Source of the DNA: Intestinimonas sp.
GTDB lineage: Bacteria > Bacillota > Clostridia > Oscillospirales > Oscillospiraceae
NCBI RefSeq assembly: GCF_026169115.1
Contig: NZ_JAPFEA010000049.1
Coordinates: forward strand, 1-40,025
Reading direction: 5' to 3'
DNA length: 40,025 bases
A model generated the notes under the pieces. The model searched no databases and was not told the DNA's origin. It saw only the letters and a program-made list of their open reading frames with translations. Both the position numbers and the translations under genes were made by a program. Shown piece after piece: positions 31,632 through 39,592 of this stretch (position 1 is its first letter; each line of letters begins with the position of its first letter).

Positions 31632-33048
31632 TGGCCGCGTCCACAATTTGATTTTTGAAATCAAAGGTCACATGGGTCCCGCCCGGTCCCGACTCCACGC
31701 TCAGGTTCCCCCGGAGCTTATCCTTCACCATGGTCTGGACGATGGACAGGCCCAGGCGGTCAGTGCGGACGTTCTCCACATCATAGCCGCTGCCGTCGTC
31801 GATGACCTCAATGCGGGAATACAGCTCCCCGCGGGTCACTACAATGCGGATCAGTCCGCTCTCCCGATCCTGAAAGGCGTACTGAAGGGAATTTTGCAGC
31901 AGCTCGTTGATGATAAGGGCCACCGAAGTGGCGATATCGGAATCTACCTCAAAGTCGTCCCCCTCCAGGGTGATGTTCACGTCGAAGTGGGGGCGGGCGA
32001 AGTAGCGGACGGTATTGTTTTTGATATTGAGGATGACCTCACCGATCTTGACCTGATCCACACCGCTCTGGGCCAACAACTCATGGGTCGTGGCAATGGA
32101 GAGGATGCGGTTCATGCTCTCGCCCAAAACCTTCCGGGTCTCCTCGTTGTCGGAGCGCCGGACCTGGAGCCGCAGCAGACTGGCGATGGTCTGGAGGTTG
32201 TTCTTGACCCGGTGATGCATCTCCTTGATGGCCACCGACTTGAGGATCAGGGCTTTCTCCTGTTCCTTTTTCCATGTGTTGTCCTGAATGACCACAGCAA
32301 AGGCCATGTCCTCACTCTCCAACTGAATGCGCTTGATGGAGAGGCTGTGCCGTCCCACCGTGGTTTCAATGACTGAGTAGCCCGACTGGTCGGCGTCATT
32401 CACCGGACCCACCAGACGAACGTTTTCATAAAGCTGTCCAAGCGGGTCTTCTATGTACCCCAGCTTCCGGTAGAGGTCCCGGGCCAGGGAATTTCGGAAG
32501 GCCACCACCCCCGTCCGGTCTACCATGACGAGGGCCTCATCAATACACTCGGTGAGCCAGTTGTTGCTGCCCACCATGTGGCTCAGGGCGTTTGCGATCT
32601 GCTCATAGCTCTGCTCGGAAAAATGGAGCCGCTCACTGACCTGCCGCTGTCCATCCACCCGCTGCTCCCGGATGAGCACGCCGATGACCCGGCTGCCGGC
32701 GGCATTTTTGATGGGCTCCACCGACTGGATCGTGCGGCCATTCTCCTGAGTGACCGCTTTCATCTGCTTGGTGGCCACCCCCAGCCGGAAGGTCCGCGCC
32801 ACAGCGGGCTCGTTCTCCTTCCGGGCCAGCAGGCCCACCACGGTCTTTTTATAGGAAGACGGCACATAGGAGGGCTTGGCCTCTGCCACCACGATGGCGT
32901 CCCCATCCCAGGAGAGGCAGTCGATGAAGATATCGGCATCCTCCAGATTGGCTAGGGGCTGGAGCACAGCGCTCATACCCTGGATGGTGGCGATTTCCTC
33001 CTCTGTGAGATCTGTATATTTCCGACACAGGTCCCGGATGATGTCCAT
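31621..33048 (-). CDS. eutW: Sensor histidine kinase EutW
   Basis: The 475-residue kinase has an N-terminal sensor domain (about 1-150, H_kinase_N type), a PAS-like domain (about 160-255), the HisKA_2 box EMHHRVKNNLQT with the likely phosphorylated His at about 279, and an HATPase domain (NELLQNSLQYAF, DDGSGYD, GGTHVTF). No membrane helices are visible, so it senses a cytoplasmic signal. In Enterococcus EutW responds to ethanolamine and phosphorylates EutV. Its start is four bases after the eutV stop, and its end overlaps the first hairpin of the eutA leader. Confidence 0.95.
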   Translation of the reverse strand: MDIIRDLCRKYTDLTEEEIATIQGMSAVLQPLANLEDADIFIDCLSWDGDAIVVAEAKPSYVPSSYKKTVVGLLARKENEPAVARTFRLGVATKQMKAVTQENGRTIQSVEPIKNAAGSRVIGVLIREQRVDGQRQVSERLHFSEQSYEQIANALSHMVGSNNWLTECIDEALVMVDRTGVVAFRNSLARDLYRKLGYIEDPLGQLYENVRLVGPVNDADQSGYSVIETTVGRHSLSIKRIQLESEDMAFAVVIQDNTWKKEQEKALILKSVAIKEMHHRVKNNLQTIASLLRLQVRRSDNEETRKVLGESMNRILSIATTHELLAQSGVDQVKIGEVILNIKNNTVRYFARPHFDVNITLEGDDFEVDSDIATSVALIINELLQNSLQYAFQDRESGLIRIVVTRGELYSRIEVIDDGSGYDVENVRTDRLGLSIVQTMVKDKLRGNLSVESGPGGTHVTFDFKNQIVDAASVT

Positions 33049-33051
33049 TTC

Positions 33052-33642
33052 TCATTGACCCCCGGACTTCATCAGGATGATCTCAGCCACCCGGCGCATA
33101 GACAGGTTCTTGGTCTGGCTGAGCTTGCGGATGTAATCGTAGGCGTCTTGCTCGTTCATGCCCTCCTGGGCCATGACCTGACCCTTGGCCTTTTCGATGA
33201 TGCTGCGGTTCTCCAGCCGTTCGGACACCTTCTGCATGTCCTTGCGGAGCTTTTTCATATCCTTGCTGCGGGCCACCGCCAGCTCAATGCTGGGGATGAG
33301 GGACTTCTCATCAATGGGCTTGACCAGATAGCCTGCCACACCGATATCCTTGGCCTGATCCACGAACTCCCGCTCACTGTACGCTGTGAGCATCATCACC
33401 GTATCGGCCAGGCCCTCCTCATATACGATCTTCGCGGCGGACAGCCCGTCCAACAGGGGCATTTTGATGTCCATGAGCACCAAATCAGGCCGACACTGCT
33501 TACAGACTTCCACGGCGTCAAATCCGTCGGCGGCCTCGCCGACCACCTGATAGCCCTCCTCTGTCAGCAGCTCCTTCAGATCCATTCGGGTGATGGGCTC
33601 ATCGTCGGCGATGACCACCCGGATCCCATCCTTGCACATCAT
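33052..33642 (-). CDS. eutV: ANTAR response regulator EutV
   Basis: The 196-residue protein has a receiver domain (VVIADDEP, phosphorylated Asp D58 in LMDIKMP, K108 in LVKPIDE), a coiled linker (about 122-145) and a C-terminal ANTAR RNA-binding domain (IIEKAKGQVMAQEGMNEQ, AYDYIRKLSQTKNLSMRRVA). When phosphorylated, such regulators dimerise and hold two neighbouring RNA hairpins, which stops a terminator from forming. Candidate targets lie in the eutG, eutS and eutA leaders of this window. AAGGAGG precedes the ATG at 33642. Confidence 0.97.
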   Translation of the reverse strand: MMCKDGIRVVIADDEPITRMDLKELLTEEGYQVVGEAADGFDAVEVCKQCRPDLVLMDIKMPLLDGLSAAKIVYEEGLADTVMMLTAYSEREFVDQAKDIGVAGYLVKPIDEKSLIPSIELAVARSKDMKKLRKDMQKVSERLENRSIIEKAKGQVMAQEGMNEQDAYDYIRKLSQTKNLSMRRVAEIILMKSGGQ

Positions 33643-33679
33643 CTTCTTCCTCCTTGCTCCGCCGGCGTCCGTCCGCCCG

Positions 33680-34132
33680 CTACAAGTACCCCAGGAACCT
33701 CAGCAGCTCGTCGACTCCCTCGCCGCTGACGCTGCTGGTCACGAACATCCGGTCAGCCCCTGCCATACGCAGGTACTTTTTTGCGCGTTCCACCTGCTCA
33801 GGCGACGCAATATCACATTTGGTCACCACGCCCACAGCGGGCTTGGCAAACTGGCTGTTGTAGGCCGGCGGGAACATGGTCCCGTCCTCCGTGGCATCCT
33901 GGACAAACACGATGACATCCGCATCTGTGGCGGTCACCATCAGGGCGCCCCGAAAATAGCGCCGTTCCAGGTACTCTCCCGGCGTATCGATCATAGTCTG
34001 GTTGATGACCTGGACCGTCTGGGTCTTGTGATAGGCCAGATCCTCGTGATTGATCCGCTGGCACAGGGTGGTCTTCCCCGCCGCCGAGCGCCCAATGAGG
34101 ATGATCCGCTTCTTCCGCTCCTCCATAGACAT
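33680..34132 (-). CDS. eutP: EutP, P-loop ethanolamine utilization protein
   Basis: The 150-residue protein is a small Ras-like P-loop NTPase with GRSAAGKTT (Walker A, about 14-22), DTPGEYLERR and TKCD motifs. The Salmonella relative has acetate kinase activity; earlier work called it a GTPase. It follows eutS with six bases between. The start at 34132 is tight against its ribosome site, so ATG at 34126 is possible. Together with EutQ it may recover ATP from acetyl phosphate. Confidence 0.93.
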   Translation of the reverse strand: MSMEERKKRIILIGRSAAGKTTLCQRINHEDLAYHKTQTVQVINQTMIDTPGEYLERRYFRGALMVTATDADVIVFVQDATEDGTMFPPAYNSQFAKPAVGVVTKCDIASPEQVERAKKYLRMAGADRMFVTSSVSGEGVDELLRFLGYL

Positions 34133-34137
34133 CCGCC

Positions 34138-34500
34138 TCAGGTCTTGGTCATGGGAGCGGGGCTGTATCCCATCATGTCACACAGCACCTGCATCACGCT
34201 CCGGAGGGCGGCCTCCACTGCGGCCACATCTCCCGTGATGACCAGAGAGCCGTTGAACCGATCCACAAAGCCGATCTCCACCGCCGCAGCCTTGGTGGAC
34301 ACGTCCGCGGCGATCATGGCGGCCTCGCTGGGGGTAATGGTCATGATGCCGATGGCCCCCCGGGCGTCGATCAGGCCCAGTTTTCCATAGAGAGAGTAGT
34401 CCGGGCTGGCGATCACATGGCACAGCGTCACCTGCTTGCCGGGGACAAACTCCTGTATGATCCTTTTTTTCTCATCCAATTCGATCACTGTGCTCGCCAT
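34138..34500 (-). CDS. eutS: Shell protein EutS
   Basis: The 120-residue protein is a circularly permuted BMC-H shell protein whose bent hexamers form shell edges. It shows IQEFVPGKQVTLCHVIASP, AIGIMTITPSEAAMIAADV and NGSLVITGDVAAVEAAL. GGAAGG lies very close to the ATG at 34500. It is the first gene behind a leader of about 190 nt with a terminator, so it and eutPVW depend on antitermination or basal read-through. Confidence 0.96.
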   Translation of the reverse strand: MASTVIELDEKKRIIQEFVPGKQVTLCHVIASPDYSLYGKLGLIDARGAIGIMTITPSEAAMIAADVSTKAAAVEIGFVDRFNGSLVITGDVAAVEAALRSVMQVLCDMMGYSPAPMTKT

Positions 34501-34527
34501 CCTTCCCTATCGGCGATGGGTTCGGAT

Positions 34528-34586
34528 AAAAAAGCTCCCTAAGGATCAACCTTTTTCAGCATCAATCCCTGGGAGCTTCATCGCTC
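34528..34586 (-). promoter_or_regulatory. Terminator and overlapping EutV-type hairpin in the eutS leader
   Basis: AAGCTCCC and GGGAGCTT (34571-34578 with 34532-34539) form the terminator stem, followed by six T residues on the minus strand. Directly upstream, GAGC-GAUGAA-GCUC (34573-34586) forms a hairpin with a GANGNA hexaloop that shares the terminator's 5' arm. A first partner hairpin with a matching loop is not evident; CCAC/GUGG about 20 bases upstream has a nine-base loop. Confidence 0.65.
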
Positions 34587-34696
34587 GGCTTTTGTACCCG
34601 TGTTTCCACTTCATTCCTGTGGCTCTTGGCACTAACGGCGCGCCTTCCGCCACTTTTACACAAAAGCATTCGAACTCGTTCCGACGCTTTTTGTAT

Positions 34697-34725
34697 ATTT
34701 TATCAGCCAATACCGGCCTTGTCAA
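34697..34725 (-). promoter_or_regulatory. Sigma-A promoter of the eutS-led operon
   Basis: TTGACA (34720-34725) and TAAAAT (34697-34702) on the minus strand, 17 bp apart. The leader from here to eutS is about 190 nt. Confidence 0.88.
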
Positions 34726-34787
34726 TGATTTTCTCATCATCCGGGGACATGCCCCCGGTCAGGCATAGCTCATATCGCCAGGCTCCC

Positions 34788-35921
34788 TCAGGGGAGCTTG
34801 CCCAGATAGGCTTTCCGGAATATCTGGAGAATATCCTCCTTGGTGCAGGCTCTGGGGTTGGTGGCGGTGCAGCGGTCAGCCAGAGCGGCCTCCGCCATGG
34901 CGTCCAGCTCAGCCTCAAACTCCTCTTTGTTCACCCCGGCAGCCTGGATGCTGGAGGGGATCTTGAACTGCTCCACATATTTCCGGGCGGTGCGGATCAG
35001 GTTCAGGGCGCTCTGGCGGACGCTGGAACTCTCCAGGCCCAGGAGGCGGGCGATCTTGGCGTACCGTTTGGCCACCGGCGTCAGGCTCTCCGAGCACCCG
35101 GCGTTGAAGCTCATCACATAGGGGAGCAGGATGCCGTTGGCCCGGCCATGGGGGATGTGGAACCGGGCGCCCAGGGCGTGGGCCATACCGTGGTTGAGAC
35201 CCAGGCCGGAGTTGGAGAAGGCCACGCCGGCCAGGCAGGAGGCGTTGTGCATGCCCTGCCGGGCCTCCATATTATCGGGCTCCCGATAGGCGGTGAGCAG
35301 GTGCTTGCGCACCAGCTTGATGGACTTCTCCGCCGCCGCGTCGGAGAAATCGTTGGCGGCGGTGGACACCAGGGCCTCCACCGCGTGGGTGAAGACGTCA
35401 ATGCCGGTATCGGCGGTGACGGAGGGGGGCACGCTGGCGGTGAGCACCGCGTCCAGAATGGCTGTGTCAGGCAGGAGACTGTCCTCCACCAGAGGATACT
35501 TGACCTCCTTCTCCGGGTCGGTGATGACGGCGAAGCGGCTCACCTCGGAGCCGGTGCCGCTGGTGGTGGGGACCGCGATGAACTGGCAGTCCCGCATATC
35601 GCAGGCCCTGGCCGCGAAAAAGACAATGGCCTTGGCCGCGTCGATGGGGGAGCCGCCGCCGAAGGCGATGACGGCATCGGGCTTAAAGTCCAGAATGGTC
35701 TCCACGCCCTTTGTGACGGTGGCGATGTCCGGGTCGGCCTTCACCTGATCGAAGATCCGGTATTCCGCCCCCACCTGATCCAGCTTGTCGGTGATATAAC
35801 TCACCTTGCCGCTGGAGGCCATAAAGCCATCCGTGACGATGAAGACCTTATGCAGTCCGGGGGCAATGGTCTCCAGGCCGCCGCCCATCATGATCCTGGT
35901 CCGTACGCTGAAGGAGTTCAT
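34788..35921 (-). CDS. eutG: Iron-containing alcohol dehydrogenase EutG
   Basis: From the ATG at 35921 the protein has 377 residues and belongs to the Fe-dependent (type III) alcohol dehydrogenases. It shows the NAD region FGGGSPIDAAKAI, PTTSGTGSEV, and metal-binding His in THAVEAL and GLNHGMAHALGARFHIPHG. It reduces acetaldehyde to ethanol, regenerating NAD for EutE. The chosen ATG has GGGAGCGAG upstream; the longer frame begins inside the leader. It has its own promoter and leader terminator. Small GC hairpins without U tracts follow the stop codon (around 34782 and 34741-34758). Confidence 0.92.
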   Translation of the reverse strand: MNSFSVRTRIMMGGGLETIAPGLHKVFIVTDGFMASSGKVSYITDKLDQVGAEYRIFDQVKADPDIATVTKGVETILDFKPDAVIAFGGGSPIDAAKAIVFFAARACDMRDCQFIAVPTTSGTGSEVSRFAVITDPEKEVKYPLVEDSLLPDTAILDAVLTASVPPSVTADTGIDVFTHAVEALVSTAANDFSDAAAEKSIKLVRKHLLTAYREPDNMEARQGMHNASCLAGVAFSNSGLGLNHGMAHALGARFHIPHGRANGILLPYVMSFNAGCSESLTPVAKRYAKIARLLGLESSSVRQSALNLIRTARKYVEQFKIPSSIQAAGVNKEEFEAELDAMAEAALADRCTATNPRACTKEDILQIFRKAYLGKLP

Positions 35922-35966
35922 AGTTTTTCTCGCTCCCTTCCACTGTTCCGGCATCCGGCCGGACTG

Positions 35967-36014
35967 AAAATAAAAGGCGCCCTGAACGCAGAATGGCCTT
36001 CCCGTTCAGGACGC
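35967..36014 (-). terminator. Regulated terminator in the eutG leader
   Basis: GCGCCCTGAAC (35977-35987) pairs with 36004-36014 (one G-U pair) and TTTTATTTT follows on the minus strand. The 5' arm is shared with hairpin 2 at 36009-36026. Confidence 0.88.
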
Positions 36015-36066
36015 TCCCTCGCATCCATAAAAACTGTAACCCATTTTTCATCTGCTGCCTCGCAGA
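36009..36066 (-). promoter_or_regulatory. Dual-hairpin EutV target in the eutG leader
   Basis: Hairpin 1 (36051-36066) is UCUGC-GAGGCA-GCAGA. Hairpin 2 (36009-36026) is GGAUGC-GAGGGA-GCGUCC. The linker is 24 nt. Both loops are GANGNA hexamers and hairpin 2 competes with the terminator. An outer helix CUGUAAC/GUUACAG encloses hairpin 1. Confidence 0.8.
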
Positions 36067-36086
36067 CGGACCCAGTTACAGCATAA

Positions 36087-36115
36087 ATTGTACGACGAAG
36101 ATGACTTTTTGTCAA
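36087..36115 (-). promoter_or_regulatory. Sigma-A promoter of eutG
   Basis: TTGACA (36110-36115) and TACAAT (36087-36092) on the minus strand, 17 bp apart. It diverges from the plus-strand promoter at 36166-36194. Confidence 0.88.
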
Positions 36116-36165
36116 GTTTTTTCTCCCAAGCCTCTTTTTCTTTTGTGGCATGTGCAAAAAACGAT

Positions 36166-36194
36166 TTGACAAGGGTGGAAAAGACTGCGATAAT
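36166..36194 (+). promoter_or_regulatory. Sigma-A promoter of the acetyltransferase pair
   Basis: TTGACA (36166-36171) and GATAAT (36189-36194) are 17 bp apart. The leader to the start codon at 36338 is about 135 nt, and contains a GC-rich repeat GGCC...GGCC near 36221-36260 that can form a weak hairpin. Confidence 0.82.
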
Positions 36195-36337
36195 ATAGCG
36201 TGTCAAAGCAGGTGCGCGAAGGCCGTCCAGCCGGCCTTCGGCCAGAAACAGGACCGGCCTTGCCCCCTTGATCGGGTCGCAGGGTTTGGTTTTTGTCCTC
36301 TTTTCCCCAAATTCGCATCGTTCAAAGGAGTGTATCC

Positions 36338-37570
36338 ATGGAGATCAGGTTCGTTCTTCCCTCCGAACGGGACCAGCTCGCCCGCAATGTGGTGAGCGCC
36401 TTCCCGTCCAAGACCCCAGCGTCTTTGCTTCGGAACATGGAAAGCGAGCTGTACCAGCCGGACGAGGGACGCTACCTCGGCTGTTTTGACGATGATGGGA
36501 CCCTGGTGGGTTCCATTCTGATGATGGATTTCACCCTCAACGTCAGAGGTGTGATGATGCCCATGGGGGCGGCGGCCTATGTGTCCACCAACTTCCTGCG
36601 GAAGAAGGAGCACACGGCTATGACCATGCTCCGCGTTCTCATGGGGTATTACCAGAAACTAGGTACAGCCATCGGCTGTCTGCACCCCTTCATGCCCTCT
36701 TTCTATCGAAAGATGGGCTACGGGTACTGCAACGAGAGCATCCTTTACCAACCAAAACCCGGCATGATCCGTTCCTTCGGGGACAAGTCCGGTCTCTCCT
36801 TCGCCGGCCCCGGCGACCAGGAGGAGATCCTGGCCTTTTACCGCGCCTGGGCCGAGAGGACCAACGGCGCCACGGTCCACCACTACATGGACCCCCACCG
36901 CATCTTCGACATGCCCTATGTGGTCGTCTGCCGCCGGGAGGGCCGGATCACCGGTTACCTCACCTTTGAGTTTGTAGACGTGGACCACTACACGGACATG
37001 TACCACGACCTGATGGTCCGGGAGATGATTTACGAAGACGTGGACACCCTCAAGCAGTTCATGACCTTCTTCGCCTCCCAGACAGATCAGATCGAGCGGG
37101 TGCGCATCCTCTCCCCCGACGAGTACCTTCACGTCATGTTCAAAAACCCCGACACCGGCGAGAACCGGGCCCATGACGGCTGCATCCACGAAATTGGCCG
37201 CAAGACCATGGGCTACATGGTCCGCATCTTTGACGTGAAGCAGTACTTCGCCGTGCAGACCCACTGCGAGTCGCCGGTCTCCCGGCCCTTCACCCTGGCC
37301 CTTCAGGTCCGGGACACCTTCCTCTCCCACAACAACGGCACCTTCCTCCTGAAGGTGGAGGGGGACCGGGTGGCCCTGGTGGACGAGGGGACGGCGGACG
37401 TCACCCTCTCCGCCCCCATCGCCGACCTCTCCTCCCTGGTGATGGGCGCCATCCCGCTGAAGGAATTTCTGGCCTACGACCGCATGCAGCTCACCGACCC
37501 CAGCTATGCCGACGACATCCAGAAGGCCATCAGCTGGAGCGTCAAACCCAAGAACTACACGTATTTCTGA
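36338..37570 (+). CDS. Eis-like GNAT N-acetyltransferase
   Basis: The 410-residue protein starts at the ATG at 36338, which has AAGGAG eight bases upstream. It has two GNAT-like domains (residues 1-about 285; MPMGAAAYVSTNFLRKKEHT and a Tyr-rich second domain) and a C-terminal SCP2-like domain (about 300-400). This is the Eis architecture; Eis proteins acetylate amines such as aminoglycosides or lysine side chains. The acceptor here is unknown. It is unrelated to the eut locus and forms a unit with the next gene. Confidence 0.86.
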   Translation: MEIRFVLPSERDQLARNVVSAFPSKTPASLLRNMESELYQPDEGRYLGCFDDDGTLVGSILMMDFTLNVRGVMMPMGAAAYVSTNFLRKKEHTAMTMLRVLMGYYQKLGTAIGCLHPFMPSFYRKMGYGYCNESILYQPKPGMIRSFGDKSGLSFAGPGDQEEILAFYRAWAERTNGATVHHYMDPHRIFDMPYVVVCRREGRITGYLTFEFVDVDHYTDMYHDLMVREMIYEDVDTLKQFMTFFASQTDQIERVRILSPDEYLHVMFKNPDTGENRAHDGCIHEIGRKTMGYMVRIFDVKQYFAVQTHCESPVSRPFTLALQVRDTFLSHNNGTFLLKVEGDRVALVDEGTADVTLSAPIADLSSLVMGAIPLKEFLAYDRMQLTDPSYADDIQKAISWSVKPKNYTYF

Positions 37571-37585
37571 GCCGGAGGTGTGTCC

Positions 37586-38050
37586 ATGAACGTGCGCATC
37601 ACCAAGGCGGACGAGAGCTGCCTGGGGGCCTGCCATGAGGTCTTTCTGGACAGTCCCCTCTACGACCGCTACTTCTCCCAGGAGGGGCGGCTGGACAAAC
37701 AGCTCTCCACCGCCATCAGCCGGGGCGAGCTGTGGGTGGCCCTCACCAACCAGGACGAGGTGGCCGGGTGCATGTGGGTGGAGCCTGACGGCTTCTTCGG
37801 CGCCTTCCCCTACCTGTCCCTGCTGGGCGTGAAGAAGTCCTTCCGGGGCATGGGGATCGGCCATGTGCTGCTGGAGACCTTCATCGGCGTCTCCCGCTCC
37901 CTGGGCTACAAGAAGTGCTCCCTGCTGGTGAGTCACTTCAACCCCAGGGCCAAGAACCTCTACCAGTCCCTGGGCTTCAAAAAGGTGGGCTATGTGCCCG
38001 ACTGCATTCTCCCCGGCATCCATGAGAACATCATGGTCAAGGACCTGTAA
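37586..38050 (+). CDS. GNAT-family N-acetyltransferase
   Basis: The 154-residue protein has a single GNAT fold: a central strand FGAFPYLSLLGVKKSF, the acetyl-CoA loop RGMGIGHVLLE (about residues 92-102) and NPRAKNLYQSLGFKKVGY at the C-terminus. The ATG at 37586 is preceded at seven bases by GGAGG; a GTG two codons earlier is too close to it. It lies 15 bp behind the Eis-like gene. The substrate cannot be predicted. Confidence 0.88.
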   Translation: MNVRITKADESCLGACHEVFLDSPLYDRYFSQEGRLDKQLSTAISRGELWVALTNQDEVAGCMWVEPDGFFGAFPYLSLLGVKKSFRGMGIGHVLLETFIGVSRSLGYKKCSLLVSHFNPRAKNLYQSLGFKKVGYVPDCILPGIHENIMVKDL

Positions 38051-38054
38051 ACGC

Positions 38055-38088
38055 AAAAAGTCCCGGCTCCACGGAGCCGGGACTTTTT
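38055..38088. terminator. Bidirectional terminator
   Basis: AAAAAGTCCCGGCTC (38055-38069) pairs with 38074-38088 around the loop CACG, giving T5 tails on both strands. It ends the acetyltransferase unit and the convergent CYTH unit, whose stop codon overlaps it. Confidence 0.93.
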
Positions 38089-38719
38089 ATTTCCTCTCCT
38101 GTTTTTCCGACCCAGCAGTCAGCCGTACAGCCCGCTGGTATTTGGACTCGGCGGCAGGGCGCAGCTCGGGAAGGCGCAGGACGGAGACCGCCCGCTCCAA
38201 ATCGGCCTGGGCGCCGGACAGGACCTCCAGCTCCACCTGCCGCTCCCGTTGGGTCCGGCCAGTGTCCGGGTCCCGGTAGGTCACATCGTCAAAGGCCAGC
38301 TCGAACCGCCCGCCCCCCGTCCGGGAGACCTCGTAGGTCCGGCGGCGGTTGACCACCACCGCCGTGGGGAGCAGCCGCTCCAGGTCCACCCCCGGCAGAT
38401 TGTCCCGCAGAAAGGGCATGGGCTCGGCCTCCCGGCCCAGGACCAGCTCCTCCTCCCGCCGGAGGAACCTCCCCTCCCCGCTGCGGAGCATAGCCTTGAC
38501 GCAGAGGAGGTTCTTTTTCCCCTTCTCCCGTAGGCGCAGGGAGCCGCCCCCCTTGAGGATATCCCCCTCCGGGGTATCGAAATAGGTGTCCCGCTGGGGC
38601 TTTTCCTCCAGGAAGGTCACTTGGTAGCCCGCCCGGCTCAGCCGGGAGAGCAGCTGGGTCTGGACCGCCCAGGGCCGCGGGGAATCCACCACATATTTCT
38701 GCTCCAGCTCGGCGCCCAT
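38087..38719 (-). CDS. CYTH-domain protein (triphosphate tunnel enzyme family)
   Basis: The 210-residue protein begins with the CYTH signature ELEQKYVV (ExExK) and continues with DTYFDTPEGDIL, SLRLREKGKKNLLCVK and RRRTYEV, placing charged residues along the strands of a tunnel barrel. Family members are inorganic triphosphatases, thiamine triphosphatases or adenylate cyclases. The C-terminal third reads FELAFDDVTYRD and QVELEVL. Which activity applies cannot be told. It is four bp downstream of the DUF2284 gene and probably cotranscribed. Confidence 0.86.
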   Translation of the reverse strand: MGAELEQKYVVDSPRPWAVQTQLLSRLSRAGYQVTFLEEKPQRDTYFDTPEGDILKGGGSLRLREKGKKNLLCVKAMLRSGEGRFLRREEELVLGREAEPMPFLRDNLPGVDLERLLPTAVVVNRRRTYEVSRTGGGRFELAFDDVTYRDPDTGRTQRERQVELEVLSGAQADLERAVSVLRLPELRPAAESKYQRAVRLTAGSEKQERK

Positions 38720-38723
38720 GCGC

Positions 38724-39275
38724 TCACCTCGTCAAAAACGCGGCCAGGGCCACATTATATTCCGGCAGGCCGTCCTTGGCCCACAGCAGCTCCAGCCCCA
38801 GCTGATCCCTGGCCAGGCCCGTGAGGTCGAAGCCGAAGGCGGAAAAGGAGTACCGCAGCCGCTCCGGACGCCGGCAGACCCGGCCCATCACCCGGCTGCA
38901 CTTCTCACACTGTTCACAGCGGCCCGCCGCCACCGTATAGGAGCCGGGCACCATCTGTTCCAGATTGAGCAGCACCTCCAGCAGGGCCTTTTTCACCACG
39001 CCGTAGCTGGCGCTGCGGACCGCATCCGCCGCCTTGGGCGAGGCGAGGGCGGCTGCGCGCTGTTCGTCGCCGTAGAGCACCTTCACCCCGATGAGATGGA
39101 CGGTGCGGTACTCCCCCAGAAGCTCCGCCGCCGCCGGGACCTCCGGCGGACAGGACCAGTTCATATTGTGGTCCGGGCAGTGGAGGCAGGCATCCCGGAA
39201 CAGATCCGGAAAGCAGTAGTGGTCCAGCCACTCCTGCACCGGCATGGACTTCACCCGCACCTCTGTGGTATACAT
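38724..39275 (-). CDS. DUF2284 metal-binding protein
   Basis: The 183-residue protein has the Cys pattern of DUF2284: CLHCPDHNMNWSCPP (about 31-45), AAGRCEQCEKC, VCRRPERLRYSFSAFGFDL. These Cys residues probably hold an iron-sulfur cluster or another metal. The function is unknown. It is the first gene of the unit with the CYTH protein. The ATG at 39275 is used; its ribosome site is GAGGACG. Confidence 0.88.
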   Translation of the reverse strand: MYTTEVRVKSMPVQEWLDHYCFPDLFRDACLHCPDHNMNWSCPPEVPAAAELLGEYRTVHLIGVKVLYGDEQRAAALASPKAADAVRSASYGVVKKALLEVLLNLEQMVPGSYTVAAGRCEQCEKCSRVMGRVCRRPERLRYSFSAFGFDLTGLARDQLGLELLWAKDGLPEYNVALAAFLTR

Positions 39276-39325
39276 GTCCTCACGTCCTCTCTGTGCCCGC
39301 CCCGATTGGGGATGGTCTTTTTACC

Positions 39326-39354
39326 ATCATAGCATCTCCCGGTCTTCTTGGCAA
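39326..39354 (-). promoter_or_regulatory. Promoter of the DUF2284-CYTH unit
   Basis: On the minus strand TTGCCA (39349-39354) and TATGAT (39326-39331) are 17 bp apart. Confidence 0.75.
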
Positions 39355-39486
39355 GGGAAAGAAATTTTGCTTCCTTTTTCCGTTTGGACCGATGGGGTTC
39401 CACTCCATCATTTTCACCAGATCCCATGCGCAGCCGATACGCAAGGCCCAAAAGGGCCAAAGGCAGCTTCGGCCTCTCTTCATGCG

Positions 39487-39515
39487 TTGAAAGAAGCACG
39501 AAAGTATTGTAAAAT
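39487..39515 (+). promoter_or_regulatory. Promoter of the alpha/beta hydrolase gene
   Basis: TTGAAA (39487-39492) and TAAAAT (39510-39515), 17 bp apart, at the point where base composition changes from GC-rich to AT-rich. The stretch between 39355 and 39486 holds no gene I can support. Confidence 0.65.
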
Positions 39516-39592
39516 AAGTCAAATACAGAATTTCAATTTTTCTGGCAAGCCAATCATAGCAAACATAGACATTGGTGAAAGAGGTGATTATG

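Noticed and set aside
36659..38056. 465-codon minus-strand open frame
   Set aside because: It is the reverse of the two acetyltransferase genes, has no family features and no ribosome site.
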